From the IMG/VR virus record IMGVR_UViG_3300046804_000858, positions 1-23,762 of that record: a stretch of 23,762 bases of DNA; one strand, written 5' to 3'. The number at the start of each line of letters is the position of its first letter. The first letter of the stretch is position 1. The stretch is from a virus. A program made the position numbers and the translations under genes. Under the pieces are notes generated by a model. The model did no database searches. It was given only the letters and a program-made list of their open reading frames with translations, and was not told the origin of the DNA. Positions 6,538 through 13,741 of the stretch are shown piece by piece.

Positions 6538-9500
6538 ATGTCTGACATCAAAATCTCACAACTTCCAGTAGCCAATGTCGTCAATGACAATGACATTGTT
6601 GTTTTAAACCAAGGAGGTGACACAAAGACTGCTGCGAAGAGCTTGATTGTTGCGGGACTGGCGACGACTGACCAGATCTCAGCATTTGCCACAACTTCAC
6701 AGGTTGAGTCGATTGCTTCGGCACAAATTGCTGCGATCACTCCTGCTTCGATTGGCGCCCTTTCGACGGATGCCGCTTCCGGGTTTGCCACTACTTCACA
6801 GTTAAGTGGTTTTGCTACTACTGATCAGCTTGAAGGTTACGCAACAACGACTGACATCCAAGGCATTGCATTCACCTCGCAGTTGTCCGGTTTTGCTACG
6901 ACTGACCAGATCTCTGGATTCACCACAAGCTCACAAGTAGAGGCAATCTCAGCTTCGCAAATCTCGCTGATTACGCCAGAATCAATCGGGGCTTTTGCGA
7001 CCAGCGACGTTATTCAGATCAGCCAAGGTGGAACAGGAGAAGTTACATCGACTGCTGCGCTTGCCGCTCTTGGTGGTATATCGGGTAATGAATCAGTTTC
7101 TGGCGATTTGTCTGGAACTGTACTTTCGTCAAATGTTATTGCGCTTGCTGGCAATCCTCTTTTGTTTCCACAATTTCCAAGCAGTGGACAAATTCTGCAA
7201 TGGAATGGCACTGTATGGGAGCCTACAAATAATCCCGGTGGCACAGTTACTTCGATTACAGTTGGCCCTGAGTTGACTGTTGACGGTGTTCCCGGCGGCA
7301 CGCTTTCACAGTCTGGAACAATTGCCCTTGCTGGCACCGGGGTTCCTGCCGGATCTTACGGTTCTTCCACGCAAGTAGCTGCCATCACTTTTAATGGGTT
7401 TGGCCAGATCACATCGGCATCGAACGAAGCCATCACGCCCGCTGGCATCGGCGCACTATCTACAGATGCTGCTTCTGGCTTTGCTACGACAGGTCAGATC
7501 TCTGGTTTTGCGACAACCGATCAGTTGTCTGGCTTTGCTACAACCACGGACATTCAAGGGATCGCCTTTACGTCCCAGTTGGCAGCATTCACCAATAGCG
7601 CACAGGTAGAGGCGCTGGCCTCTGCTCAGATCGCTGCTATCACGCCCGGCTCAATTGGCGCTGTAGCAACTAGCGACGTCATTGCTATCACCAAAGGCGG
7701 CACAGGATCAACCAGTGCAGCAGCAGCTCTCACGGCTCTTGGTGCTATGTCTGCAACGCAGGCTGCTGGTGGAGACTTGAGCGGTAACTTGCCAAGCCCA
7801 ACGGTGGCTAAGATCCAAGGGATCTCTGTCACGAACGTCACGCCACTTGATGGCCAAGTGTTGCAGTACGACACGGCAACGTCAACGTGGGTGGCTGGAG
7901 CAATTCCAAACGGTGGATCTGGTGGTGGAGGACAGACATTCTTCTTCAACTACAATACGGCAGCGGACGCGCCAACAACCGGGCTTCCTACAACGCCAAC
8001 CATTGTTAAAGAACTTGGGCGCGTATCTGACACGGTTGGGACTAGTTATACGTCTGGAGTCTTATCTGAAGTTACATACGACTTGGTTGTTCACTTTGTC
8101 ACTGATGTTCTTGATCCTAACATCACAGCAATTCCCGCTGGATTGTTTGACTTCAATTTCTGGGCATCATCCAACGCCAACGCAGCTAACCAAACGATTG
8201 CACAGATTAAAGTCTTCAAGTACGACGGAACGACTGCCACGCTGCTTTCCACCTCGGACGACATCTCAATCTACGATCCAACGGTAACTGCTCAGTACAT
8301 TGCTTCGGTGGTGCTGCCACAGACGACTGTTGCGCTTAATGATCGCCTGTATATTCAGTTCTTGGCAAAAGCTACGGCAAATAACCGCACGGTTACGTTT
8401 AATTTTGGTGCGACACAACCTTCGCATGTTCACACTACCATTCCATCTGTGGGTGGCACTGGCTTGGTTAAGGTTATCAACGGAGTGTTCCAGTCCCCGG
8501 CATCCAAGCTTGTTGACTCGGATGTTGCAACTAACGCTGCAATCTCGCTCAGTAAGATTGCCATGTCTGAGGTCAGCGTGCTGACTGTAGATGGCCTGAC
8601 TGGCGGTGGCGATCTTTCGACCAGCAGAACCTTGTCGCTGACCACTACTGGTGTGTCTGCACTGTCTTACGGCTCTTCGACACAGGTGTCCGCATTTACA
8701 GTAGATGCCTACGGCAGGCTCTCAGCGGCAAGTAATGTAGCCATCAGCGCATCTGGTATTGGCGCACAGCCAGCACTGACGAGCGCAGCACCTGCTGCAA
8801 TTCAGCAGGGTGGCACTGGAGCTACAGATGCAGTTTCAGCGTTGAACAACCTTGGCGGCGTATCTTCTAGCGCACTTAGCGGGTATGCCACGACTGGTCA
8901 AGTAAGTGGATTTGCTACTACAAGCCAATTGTCTGCTTATCAACCTGCGCTTACTAGTGCAGCTCCGGTAGCTATCGAACAGGGTGGCACAGGCGCTACA
9001 ACGGCTGTAGCGGCTCTTAGTAACCTCGGAGGTATCACCTCTGCGGCATTGTCTGGGTACGCTTCCACGAGCCAATTGGCGGCTTATCAACCTGCACTTA
9101 CGACGGCTGCTCCACTTGGCATCGATAAAGGTGGCACAGGTGCAACCACGGCGATTGCAGCAATGACCAATCTTGGCTCGTTGCACTTTACTGGCGGATG
9201 GTCGCAAACAAGCGTTGTGACTGGCACAATGGATACTGGCGTTACGCCAAACACGTTTACGGTTACCGCCACAGGAGCCTTGTCAGTAGATAGTGGCGCA
9301 CCAATTGCAGGTGACATTGTTGTATTTACAGCGCAACCAACAGCCAGTCAAAGTTTTGGTCGAGATAACGGGCCTTGGGTTGTGGTAAACCCCGGTGGAG
9401 TTGGAGTTCAGGCTACGTTTGTACGTCCAGATTGGTTTTCTGGAACAGTCAAAACTGGGATTTTAATTACAAATCAGTTTGGGTCAGCAAGAACTGGCAC

Positions 9501-10143
9501 AACTCATGTAATTCAAGGGCCGGTAACCACAACAAGTGGTGATTTTATAGCTGTAGGCACTGATGTGCTTAGCGTGTTCACCGCATATCAACGCGCCGGG
9601 AATGCTACTAGCGGAGCAAACACATACAGCGGAAGACAAACATTTTCCGCAGCATCAAGCAGCACTACCGTTAACCCGATTAATTTTAGTTCATCAGCAC
9701 CTGTATTGTTATCCTCGCGCCAGCTTGGTGCACTTGAGTGGGATAACCAACAGCTCTACATCACTTCATCCACGCAGTTTTCTTCGCTTAGCCGCAACGC
9801 AGTTGCTACGGCTACAGTGCTGATCAACGCGCAGACTGGCGCGTATACGGTTACGAACATCGCCAGTGGATCGGATGCTGGAAAATTAATCACGGTCAAT
9901 AGCGCCTCTGCTGTTACTGTAAGCATTCCGACAGACGCTACGGCTAATGCTGACTTCCCAGTTGGCACACAGATTATGGTCATGCAGCTTGGTGCAGGTC
10001 AGGTGACGGTAGCCGCGGTTACGCCGGGGACGACTGCTGTGAACAGCAAGAACGGCACGAAGACATCTGGACAATATGCAGTCATTTCGCTAATCAAAGT
10101 GGCCGCAAATAGCTGGGTCGTTGGTGGCGATGCAACAACGTAA
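6538..10143 (+). CDS. Long repetitive tail fibre protein
   Basis: At 1201 residues this is the largest gene in the window. The N-terminus (MSDIKISQLPVANVVNDNDI) parallels that of the preceding fibre. Residues about 40-450 and 690-885 are shaft repeats: GFATTDQL-type units, YGSSTQV/GRLSAAS modules and five GGTG-type units ending in LGG-like motifs. A Gly-rich linker (about 459-465, GGSGGGG) leads to a globular beta domain (about 466-640, starting QTFFFNYNT). The C-terminal part (about 1080-1201) is beta-rich, with YTVTNIASGSDAGKLITV and FPVGTQIMVMQLGAGQV, a pattern I associate with fibre ends. Probably a long trimeric host-binding fibre. The start lies two bases after the previous stop. Duplicated modules differ strongly at synonymous positions. 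Confidence 0.85.
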   Translation: MSDIKISQLPVANVVNDNDIVVLNQGGDTKTAAKSLIVAGLATTDQISAFATTSQVESIASAQIAAITPASIGALSTDAASGFATTSQLSGFATTDQLEGYATTTDIQGIAFTSQLSGFATTDQISGFTTSSQVEAISASQISLITPESIGAFATSDVIQISQGGTGEVTSTAALAALGGISGNESVSGDLSGTVLSSNVIALAGNPLLFPQFPSSGQILQWNGTVWEPTNNPGGTVTSITVGPELTVDGVPGGTLSQSGTIALAGTGVPAGSYGSSTQVAAITFNGFGQITSASNEAITPAGIGALSTDAASGFATTGQISGFATTDQLSGFATTTDIQGIAFTSQLAAFTNSAQVEALASAQIAAITPGSIGAVATSDVIAITKGGTGSTSAAAALTALGAMSATQAAGGDLSGNLPSPTVAKIQGISVTNVTPLDGQVLQYDTATSTWVAGAIPNGGSGGGGQTFFFNYNTAADAPTTGLPTTPTIVKELGRVSDTVGTSYTSGVLSEVTYDLVVHFVTDVLDPNITAIPAGLFDFNFWASSNANAANQTIAQIKVFKYDGTTATLLSTSDDISIYDPTVTAQYIASVVLPQTTVALNDRLYIQFLAKATANNRTVTFNFGATQPSHVHTTIPSVGGTGLVKVINGVFQSPASKLVDSDVATNAAISLSKIAMSEVSVLTVDGLTGGGDLSTSRTLSLTTTGVSALSYGSSTQVSAFTVDAYGRLSAASNVAISASGIGAQPALTSAAPAAIQQGGTGATDAVSALNNLGGVSSSALSGYATTGQVSGFATTSQLSAYQPALTSAAPVAIEQGGTGATTAVAALSNLGGITSAALSGYASTSQLAAYQPALTTAAPLGIDKGGTGATTAIAAMTNLGSLHFTGGWSQTSVVTGTMDTGVTPNTFTVTATGALSVDSGAPIAGDIVVFTAQPTASQSFGRDNGPWVVVNPGGVGVQATFVRPDWFSGTVKTGILITNQFGSARTGTTHVIQGPVTTTSGDFIAVGTDVLSVFTAYQRAGNATSGANTYSGRQTFSAASSSTTVNPINFSSSAPVLLSSRQLGALEWDNQQLYITSSTQFSSLSRNAVATATVLINAQTGAYTVTNIASGSDAGKLITVNSASAVTVSIPTDATANADFPVGTQIMVMQLGAGQVTVAAVTPGTTAVNSKNGTKTSGQYAVISLIKVAANSWVVGGDATT
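6763..6885 (+). repeat. Fibre-coding duplication, copy 1
   Basis: Encodes residues 76-116 of the long fibre (starting STDAASGFATT). It matches the block at 7459-7581 at 37 of 41 residues, but 24 of those 37 identical residues use a different codon. Confidence 0.85.
7459..7581 (+). repeat. Fibre-coding duplication, copy 2
   Basis: Encodes residues 308-348 of the long fibre, the partner of 6763-6885. The flanks continue as a weaker match, since both copies lead to a SIGA and TSDVI segment and then to a GGTG unit. Confidence 0.85.
8767..9180 (+). repeat. Tandem QPALTSAAP / GGTGAT shaft repeats
   Basis: Three consecutive copies of a module reading roughly QPALTSAAP, then IEQGGTGATTAVAALSNLGG, with GGTG-unit starts at 8800, 8974 and 9121. 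Spacing is 174 and 147 bases, differing by how many GYATTSQL-like units lie between. Two further GGTG units occur near 7018 and 7687. This is typical of fibre shafts that lengthen or shorten by recombination. Confidence 0.8.
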
Positions 10144-10146
10144 TTT

Positions 10147-12408
10147 ATGTTCTCTTCTATGTTATCCTTACTAGGCAGTCTCAGGCGCGGAAACTTTGTC
10201 CAAAACTCACTTCGGTTTAGATCGAGTGCTTCTGCCTACCTGAGCAGGACGTTAGGAACACCAACCAGTGGAACAACATGGACATGGAGCGCGTGGGTGA
10301 AGCGGGGTGGCTTTTCTGCAACTCAGGGGTTGCAACATGGATTTAGCGCAAACAATAATGGAGGTGGGATTCTTTTTAGTTCGGACTCAATACACGTTTA
10401 TGATTTTCCAATAAGCACAAATTGCAGTCTTATTACAACACAGGTATTTCGTGATCCGTCAGCTTGGTATCACATTGTTGTTCAAGTTGATACAACCCAA
10501 CCTACTGCATCAAATCGCGTTCGCATTTATGTAAATGGCTTGCAGGTTACATCATTTAGTGCAGCAACTTATCCACAACAAAATACTGTTTTTCGTATGG
10601 TTGCCGCTGGCAACACTGGATCAGTTGGACGTTATTTTGACGGAACTAATTATTACTTTGACGGCTACCTCACGGAAGTCAACTTCATCGATGGCCAAGC
10701 ACTGACACCATCGTCCTTCGGCCAGATCGAATCCACGACCGGCGTGTGGTCGCCCAACCAGTACGTTGGCAGCTACGGCACGAACGGCTTCTACCTCAAG
10801 TTTGCTGACGCAAGTGCTGCTACGGCTGCTGCGATTGGCAAGGATAGCTCAGGCAACGGCAACAACTGGACACCGAACGGCATTAGCGTGACGGCTGGCG
10901 CGACGTACGACAGCATGATCGACGTCCCGGTGAACTACAGTGACAGCGGAAATGGCAGGGGGAATTATGCGGTGTTGAATTCGTTGGATAAGGTAACTAC
11001 AGCTACCTTGGCTGCTGCAAATCTTGAAACTACGTCTGCTGCTGCCCAAAATATTATTGGCAGCATGTCAATGGATAGCGGCAGTTGGTATTGGGAAATT
11101 GCCTATAGCGCAGCAACGGCATCTCAGCTTGTTGGTGTTTATAAGGCTGCTGCAACAACAGTTTCAGTCACTCCAACAACCAGTGTAATTGGACTTCGAT
11201 TTAATGCAGACACTGGTGCATTAGATTATACCGTCAATGGGTCAACGTATACGTCGATTGCAACGGGCCTTACTGGAGGTGGATATTTCCCATATGCTGG
11301 ATCATTAACTAACGCAAAGGTTATTTACGCCAACTTCGGCCAGCGCCCCTTCACATACACGCCTCCCGCTGGCTTCAAGGCACTCAACACGAACAACCTG
11401 CCTACACCGTCCATCGTCAACGGAGCCAACTTCATGGCTGCTACGACGTACACGGGCAACGCTGCTGCACGGTCACTGTCGAATGCGGTGAACAACGTGT
11501 CGTTCCAGCCGGACTTGGTGTGGATCAAATCACGTACACCGGGAGCTACAGGTCATGCGCTGTTTGATTCTGTGCGTGGAGCGCAAAAATACTTATCATC
11601 TGATACAACTGCTGCTGAAACGACCAACGCAAACACGCTGACTGCTTTTACTGGCGACGGTTTTAGTCTTGGGACGGATACGACGCTGGTGAATGCAAGT
11701 GCAAACTCGTATGTGGCTTGGCAGTGGAAAAGAAGCATTACGTCTGGATTGGACATCGTTTCTTATGCTGGTACTGGCGTGGACAGAACAGTTGCCCATA
11801 ACCTTGGCGTTGCCCCAGCAATGATCATTGTGAAAAGATCGACGGCAGGTGCAGCGGCCAGTTGGTTTGTGCGCCATGCATCTATTGTACCCGCAAACAG
11901 CATATTGCTTAACCTAGCAAATTCACAATTCTCTACTCCTACAGTATGGGCCAACACAGCGCCAACATCCAGTGTGTTTACTGTTGGCACATCCGTAGAC
12001 ACAAATGCCTCTGGCATTAATTATGTGGCTTATTGCTTTGCTGAAATTGCAGGGTTTAGTAAGTTTTCTAGCTACTTGGGCAATGGGTCTGCTGACGGAC
12101 CGTTTGTGTTCTGTGGATTTAGGCCAAAGTTTGTGATGGTAAAATCATTAACTCCAAACGGATATAATTGGATAACGGTAGATACAACAAGAGATACTTC
12201 TAATTTTGTTCAGAATAAATTAGCGCCAAATTTATCTGTAATCGAAAATGATCCAGCCACTGTTGGAGTATCCTCAGTAAACACCTTTGATATTTTGTCT
12301 AACGGATTTAAATTGAGATCAACCAACATAGAGACAAACCAAAGCGGAACCACTTACATCTTCGCAGCCTTCGCAGAAGTGCCCAGTAAATACGCTTTAG
12401 CTCGCTAA
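10147..12408 (+). CDS. LamG/SPRY-domain receptor-binding tail protein (DUF7483-like C-terminus)
   Basis: A 753-residue adhesin. Residues about 20-190 form a concanavalin/LamG-like jelly roll (SLRFRSSASAYLSRT, WTWSAWVKRGG, WYHIVVQVD, RVRIYVNG). Conserved-looking linkers follow (YLTEVNFIDGQALTP; SYGTNGFYLKF; GKDSSGNGNNWTPNGISVT). Residues about 270-400 resemble a SPRY/B30.2 beta-sandwich (SGSWYWEIAYS, VIGLRFNADTGALDYTVNG, YANFGQRPFTYTPP). From about 440 the C-terminus has two related beta units (FQPDLVWIKSR, VAPAMIIVKRS, FRPKFVMVKS and similar), which I recall as DUF7483-type. Probably binds host glycans as a fibre tip. Base composition changes abruptly within the gene, suggesting domain shuffling. 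ATG follows the fibre stop by three bases. Confidence 0.8.
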   Translation: MFSSMLSLLGSLRRGNFVQNSLRFRSSASAYLSRTLGTPTSGTTWTWSAWVKRGGFSATQGLQHGFSANNNGGGILFSSDSIHVYDFPISTNCSLITTQVFRDPSAWYHIVVQVDTTQPTASNRVRIYVNGLQVTSFSAATYPQQNTVFRMVAAGNTGSVGRYFDGTNYYFDGYLTEVNFIDGQALTPSSFGQIESTTGVWSPNQYVGSYGTNGFYLKFADASAATAAAIGKDSSGNGNNWTPNGISVTAGATYDSMIDVPVNYSDSGNGRGNYAVLNSLDKVTTATLAAANLETTSAAAQNIIGSMSMDSGSWYWEIAYSAATASQLVGVYKAAATTVSVTPTTSVIGLRFNADTGALDYTVNGSTYTSIATGLTGGGYFPYAGSLTNAKVIYANFGQRPFTYTPPAGFKALNTNNLPTPSIVNGANFMAATTYTGNAAARSLSNAVNNVSFQPDLVWIKSRTPGATGHALFDSVRGAQKYLSSDTTAAETTNANTLTAFTGDGFSLGTDTTLVNASANSYVAWQWKRSITSGLDIVSYAGTGVDRTVAHNLGVAPAMIIVKRSTAGAAASWFVRHASIVPANSILLNLANSQFSTPTVWANTAPTSSVFTVGTSVDTNASGINYVAYCFAEIAGFSKFSSYLGNGSADGPFVFCGFRPKFVMVKSLTPNGYNWITVDTTRDTSNFVQNKLAPNLSVIENDPATVGVSSVNTFDILSNGFKLRSTNIETNQSGTTYIFAAFAEVPSKYALAR

Positions 12409-12412
12409 CCTT

Positions 12413-12673
12413 ATGCCAAAAAAATCCGTATCACTATCCGTTGGCCGAGGCGAGAAGCTGCCTGCGTCGAGGGGCGCAGGGCTGACGGCCAAGGGTCGCG
12501 CTAAGTACAATCGCGCTACAGGCAGCAACCTGAAGGCTCCTGCACCTAGTCCAAAGACCAAAGCTGACGCTGGCCGCAAGAAGAGCTTTTGTGCTCGTAT
12601 GGCAGGTGTGGTCGCTAAAGCTAAAGGCCCGGCAGAACGGGCCAAGGCAAGCATGAGACGTTGGAAGTGCTAA
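12413..12673 (+). CDS. Small basic DUF6321-like protein
   Basis: An 86-residue, strongly basic protein that fits a family I recall as DUF6321, widespread in tailed phages and without known function. Hallmarks seen are the N-terminal SVGRGEKLPASRGAGLTAKG, RAKYNRATGSNLK in the middle, KSFCARM near residue 60 and the C-terminal MRRWKC. The paired Cys residues and many Lys/Arg suggest nucleic-acid or structural binding, but this is inference. It sits between the receptor-binding protein and the lysis genes, with four bases (CCTT) between the previous stop and its ATG. Confidence 0.75.
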   Translation: MPKKSVSLSVGRGEKLPASRGAGLTAKGRAKYNRATGSNLKAPAPSPKTKADAGRKKSFCARMAGVVAKAKGPAERAKASMRRWKC

Positions 12674-12677
12674 TCTT

Positions 12678-12857
12678 ATGGAACACATGATGGAAGTGGT
12701 GGCAAGCAAGGTATTGGAACAAGGATTTTCGGTATTTGTACTGGCCGTTGCCCTCTGGTATCTGCACGTTAAACTTACCAAGGTAGAGAACAAGATTACT
12801 GAATGCGAGCAAGACAGACTTAAACTTTGGGAAAAGATAGCTCAACTACACAACTGA
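12678..12857 (+). CDS. Small one-helix membrane protein, holin or spanin candidate
   Basis: A 59-residue ORF opening with an amphipathic start (MEHMMEVVASKVLEQG), one hydrophobic segment (FSVFVLAVALWYLHV, about 17-31) and a charged helical tail (KLTKVENKITECEQDRLKLW) that looks like a coiled coil. This layout is like BhlA/UviB-type holins, which have one membrane helix and a charged tail; a short inner spanin has a similar shape and cannot be excluded. It lies four bases after the previous stop and two before the next membrane gene, upstream of the endolysin, which supports a lysis role. Confidence 0.65.
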   Translation: MEHMMEVVASKVLEQGFSVFVLAVALWYLHVKLTKVENKITECEQDRLKLWEKIAQLHN

Positions 12858-12859
12858 TT

Positions 12860-13015
12860 ATGAAAGAGTACTTGAAACAACCATCCACTTGGCTCGGCAT
12901 TGTTAAACTTGGCACGGCTATCGGGTTGTACAGCACCGGCATCGGTGGCGCAATTGCCCAAGGTGTCATGGCCATCTTTGGTGTCATCGATGTTATTCGT
13001 AACGAAAAACTGTGA
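12860..13015 (+). CDS. Small hydrophobic membrane protein, holin candidate
   Basis: A 51-residue protein from the ATG at 12860. After MKEYLKQPSTWLG come hydrophobic stretches (IVKLGTAIGLYSTGIGGAIA and QGVMAIFGVIDVI) that can form one long or two short membrane helices, then a charged end (RNEKL). The KQPSTW.G opening is one I associate with small phage membrane proteins next to endolysins. A longer reading from a TTG at 12827 would overlap the previous gene by 31 bases, so the ATG two bases after that gene's stop is preferred. The stop overlaps the endolysin GTG start (GTGA), so the two are probably translationally coupled. Confidence 0.7.
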   Translation: MKEYLKQPSTWLGIVKLGTAIGLYSTGIGGAIAQGVMAIFGVIDVIRNEKL

Positions 13016-13488
13016 TTGACGAACGGTCAGCCAAATTCATAGAGACGCTGCTACCTGAAGTCAGGGACGCATTTATTGCGTTCATAGTGGATGCTAAAGA
13101 ATTGGTTGCCAAAAGCGGGCTGGATTACAAGGTCATCTGTGGAACTAGGACGTTTGAGGAACAAGCGGCGCTGTATGCCAAGGGGCGCACAGCTCCGGGG
13201 CCAAAGGTGACAAATGCCAAGCCAGGATCATCCATGCACAACTTCGGGCTCGCCATCGACTGCGGCGTGTTCAAGGGTAAAGTGTACATGGATGGCAGCA
13301 CACCCGCTGACGCGAAGCTCGCTGACCTTATGCATAAACACGCCTCAACCTTGTGCGCAAAGCACAGGCTACGCTGGGGCGGCAACTTTAAATCGCTATA
13401 CGATGCGCCTCATTTTGAGTATGATACTCCTTATTCTCTTGCTGAGTTGCGCACTCGCAGGGAAGCCAAGAAATCTTTAATCGCCTAA
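13012..13488 (+). CDS. Endolysin, M15-type L-alanyl-D-glutamate / D-Ala peptidase
   Basis: Cleaves cell-wall peptide cross-links to release progeny. The 158-residue protein is a single-domain VanY/M15 metallopeptidase: GTRTFEEQAALYAKGRT (about 44-60), the zinc motif SSMHNFGLAIDCG with His76 and Asp83 as likely ligands, and RWGGNF (121-126) with DAPHFEY, whose His134 is the third ligand. The pattern matches T5-type endolysins that cut L-Ala-D-Glu, although D,D-carboxypeptidase specificity cannot be excluded. There is no signal peptide or cell-wall-binding domain, so export needs a holin, matching the membrane genes just upstream. GTG is the start, overlapping the preceding stop. Confidence 0.9.
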   Translation: MIDERSAKFIETLLPEVRDAFIAFIVDAKELVAKSGLDYKVICGTRTFEEQAALYAKGRTAPGPKVTNAKPGSSMHNFGLAIDCGVFKGKVYMDGSTPADAKLADLMHKHASTLCAKHRLRWGGNFKSLYDAPHFEYDTPYSLAELRTRREAKKSLIA

Positions 13489-13492
13489 TCTT

Positions 13493-13741
13493 ATGCCTAA
13501 GTCAATGAATGCAATGTTGGCCATCCTTGGTGGCCCTATGGGTGGCAAGGGCCGCTCCTGTCCTGAATGTGAGTCTCCTATGGAGTCTGACGGCACTTGT
13601 TCTGAGTGCGGTTACGGCGAAGAGGATGACATGGAAATGGAAGATGACGGCGAGGAAGAGGACATGCACAACGAGCGCATGATTGAACTGCGCGACGATC
13701 TTCAGCGGGTTGTGGACAAGCTCAGTAAGCTTATTTCCTAA
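13493..13741 (+). CDS. Small acidic zinc-ribbon protein
   Basis: An 82-residue protein with a compact zinc ribbon near the N-terminus (CPEC at 23-26, CSEC at 36-39), a highly acidic Glu/Asp/Met linker (about 43-58) and a C-terminal helix (LRDDLQRVVDKLSKLIS) suited to dimerisation. The zinc ribbon implies nucleic-acid or protein binding. Its place between endolysin and tail nozzle is unusual for a regulator, so it may be a chaperone or a minor virion factor; this is inference. The spacer before its ATG is TCTT, and its stop overlaps the nozzle start as TAATG. Confidence 0.7.
   Translation: MPKSMNAMLAILGGPMGGKGRSCPECESPMESDGTCSECGYGEEDDMEMEDDGEEEDMHNERMIELRDDLQRVVDKLSKLIS

Noticed and set aside
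8767-9180. CRISPR-like repeat array
   Set aside because: The repeats are in-frame, diverged, of uneven spacing and encode fibre shaft modules; there are no identical short direct repeats with unique spacers and no cas genes.
12827-12859. TTG-started extension of the 51-residue membrane protein
   Set aside because: It would overlap the preceding gene by 31 bases and add a polar stretch, while an ATG lies two bases after the preceding stop as in neighbouring genes.
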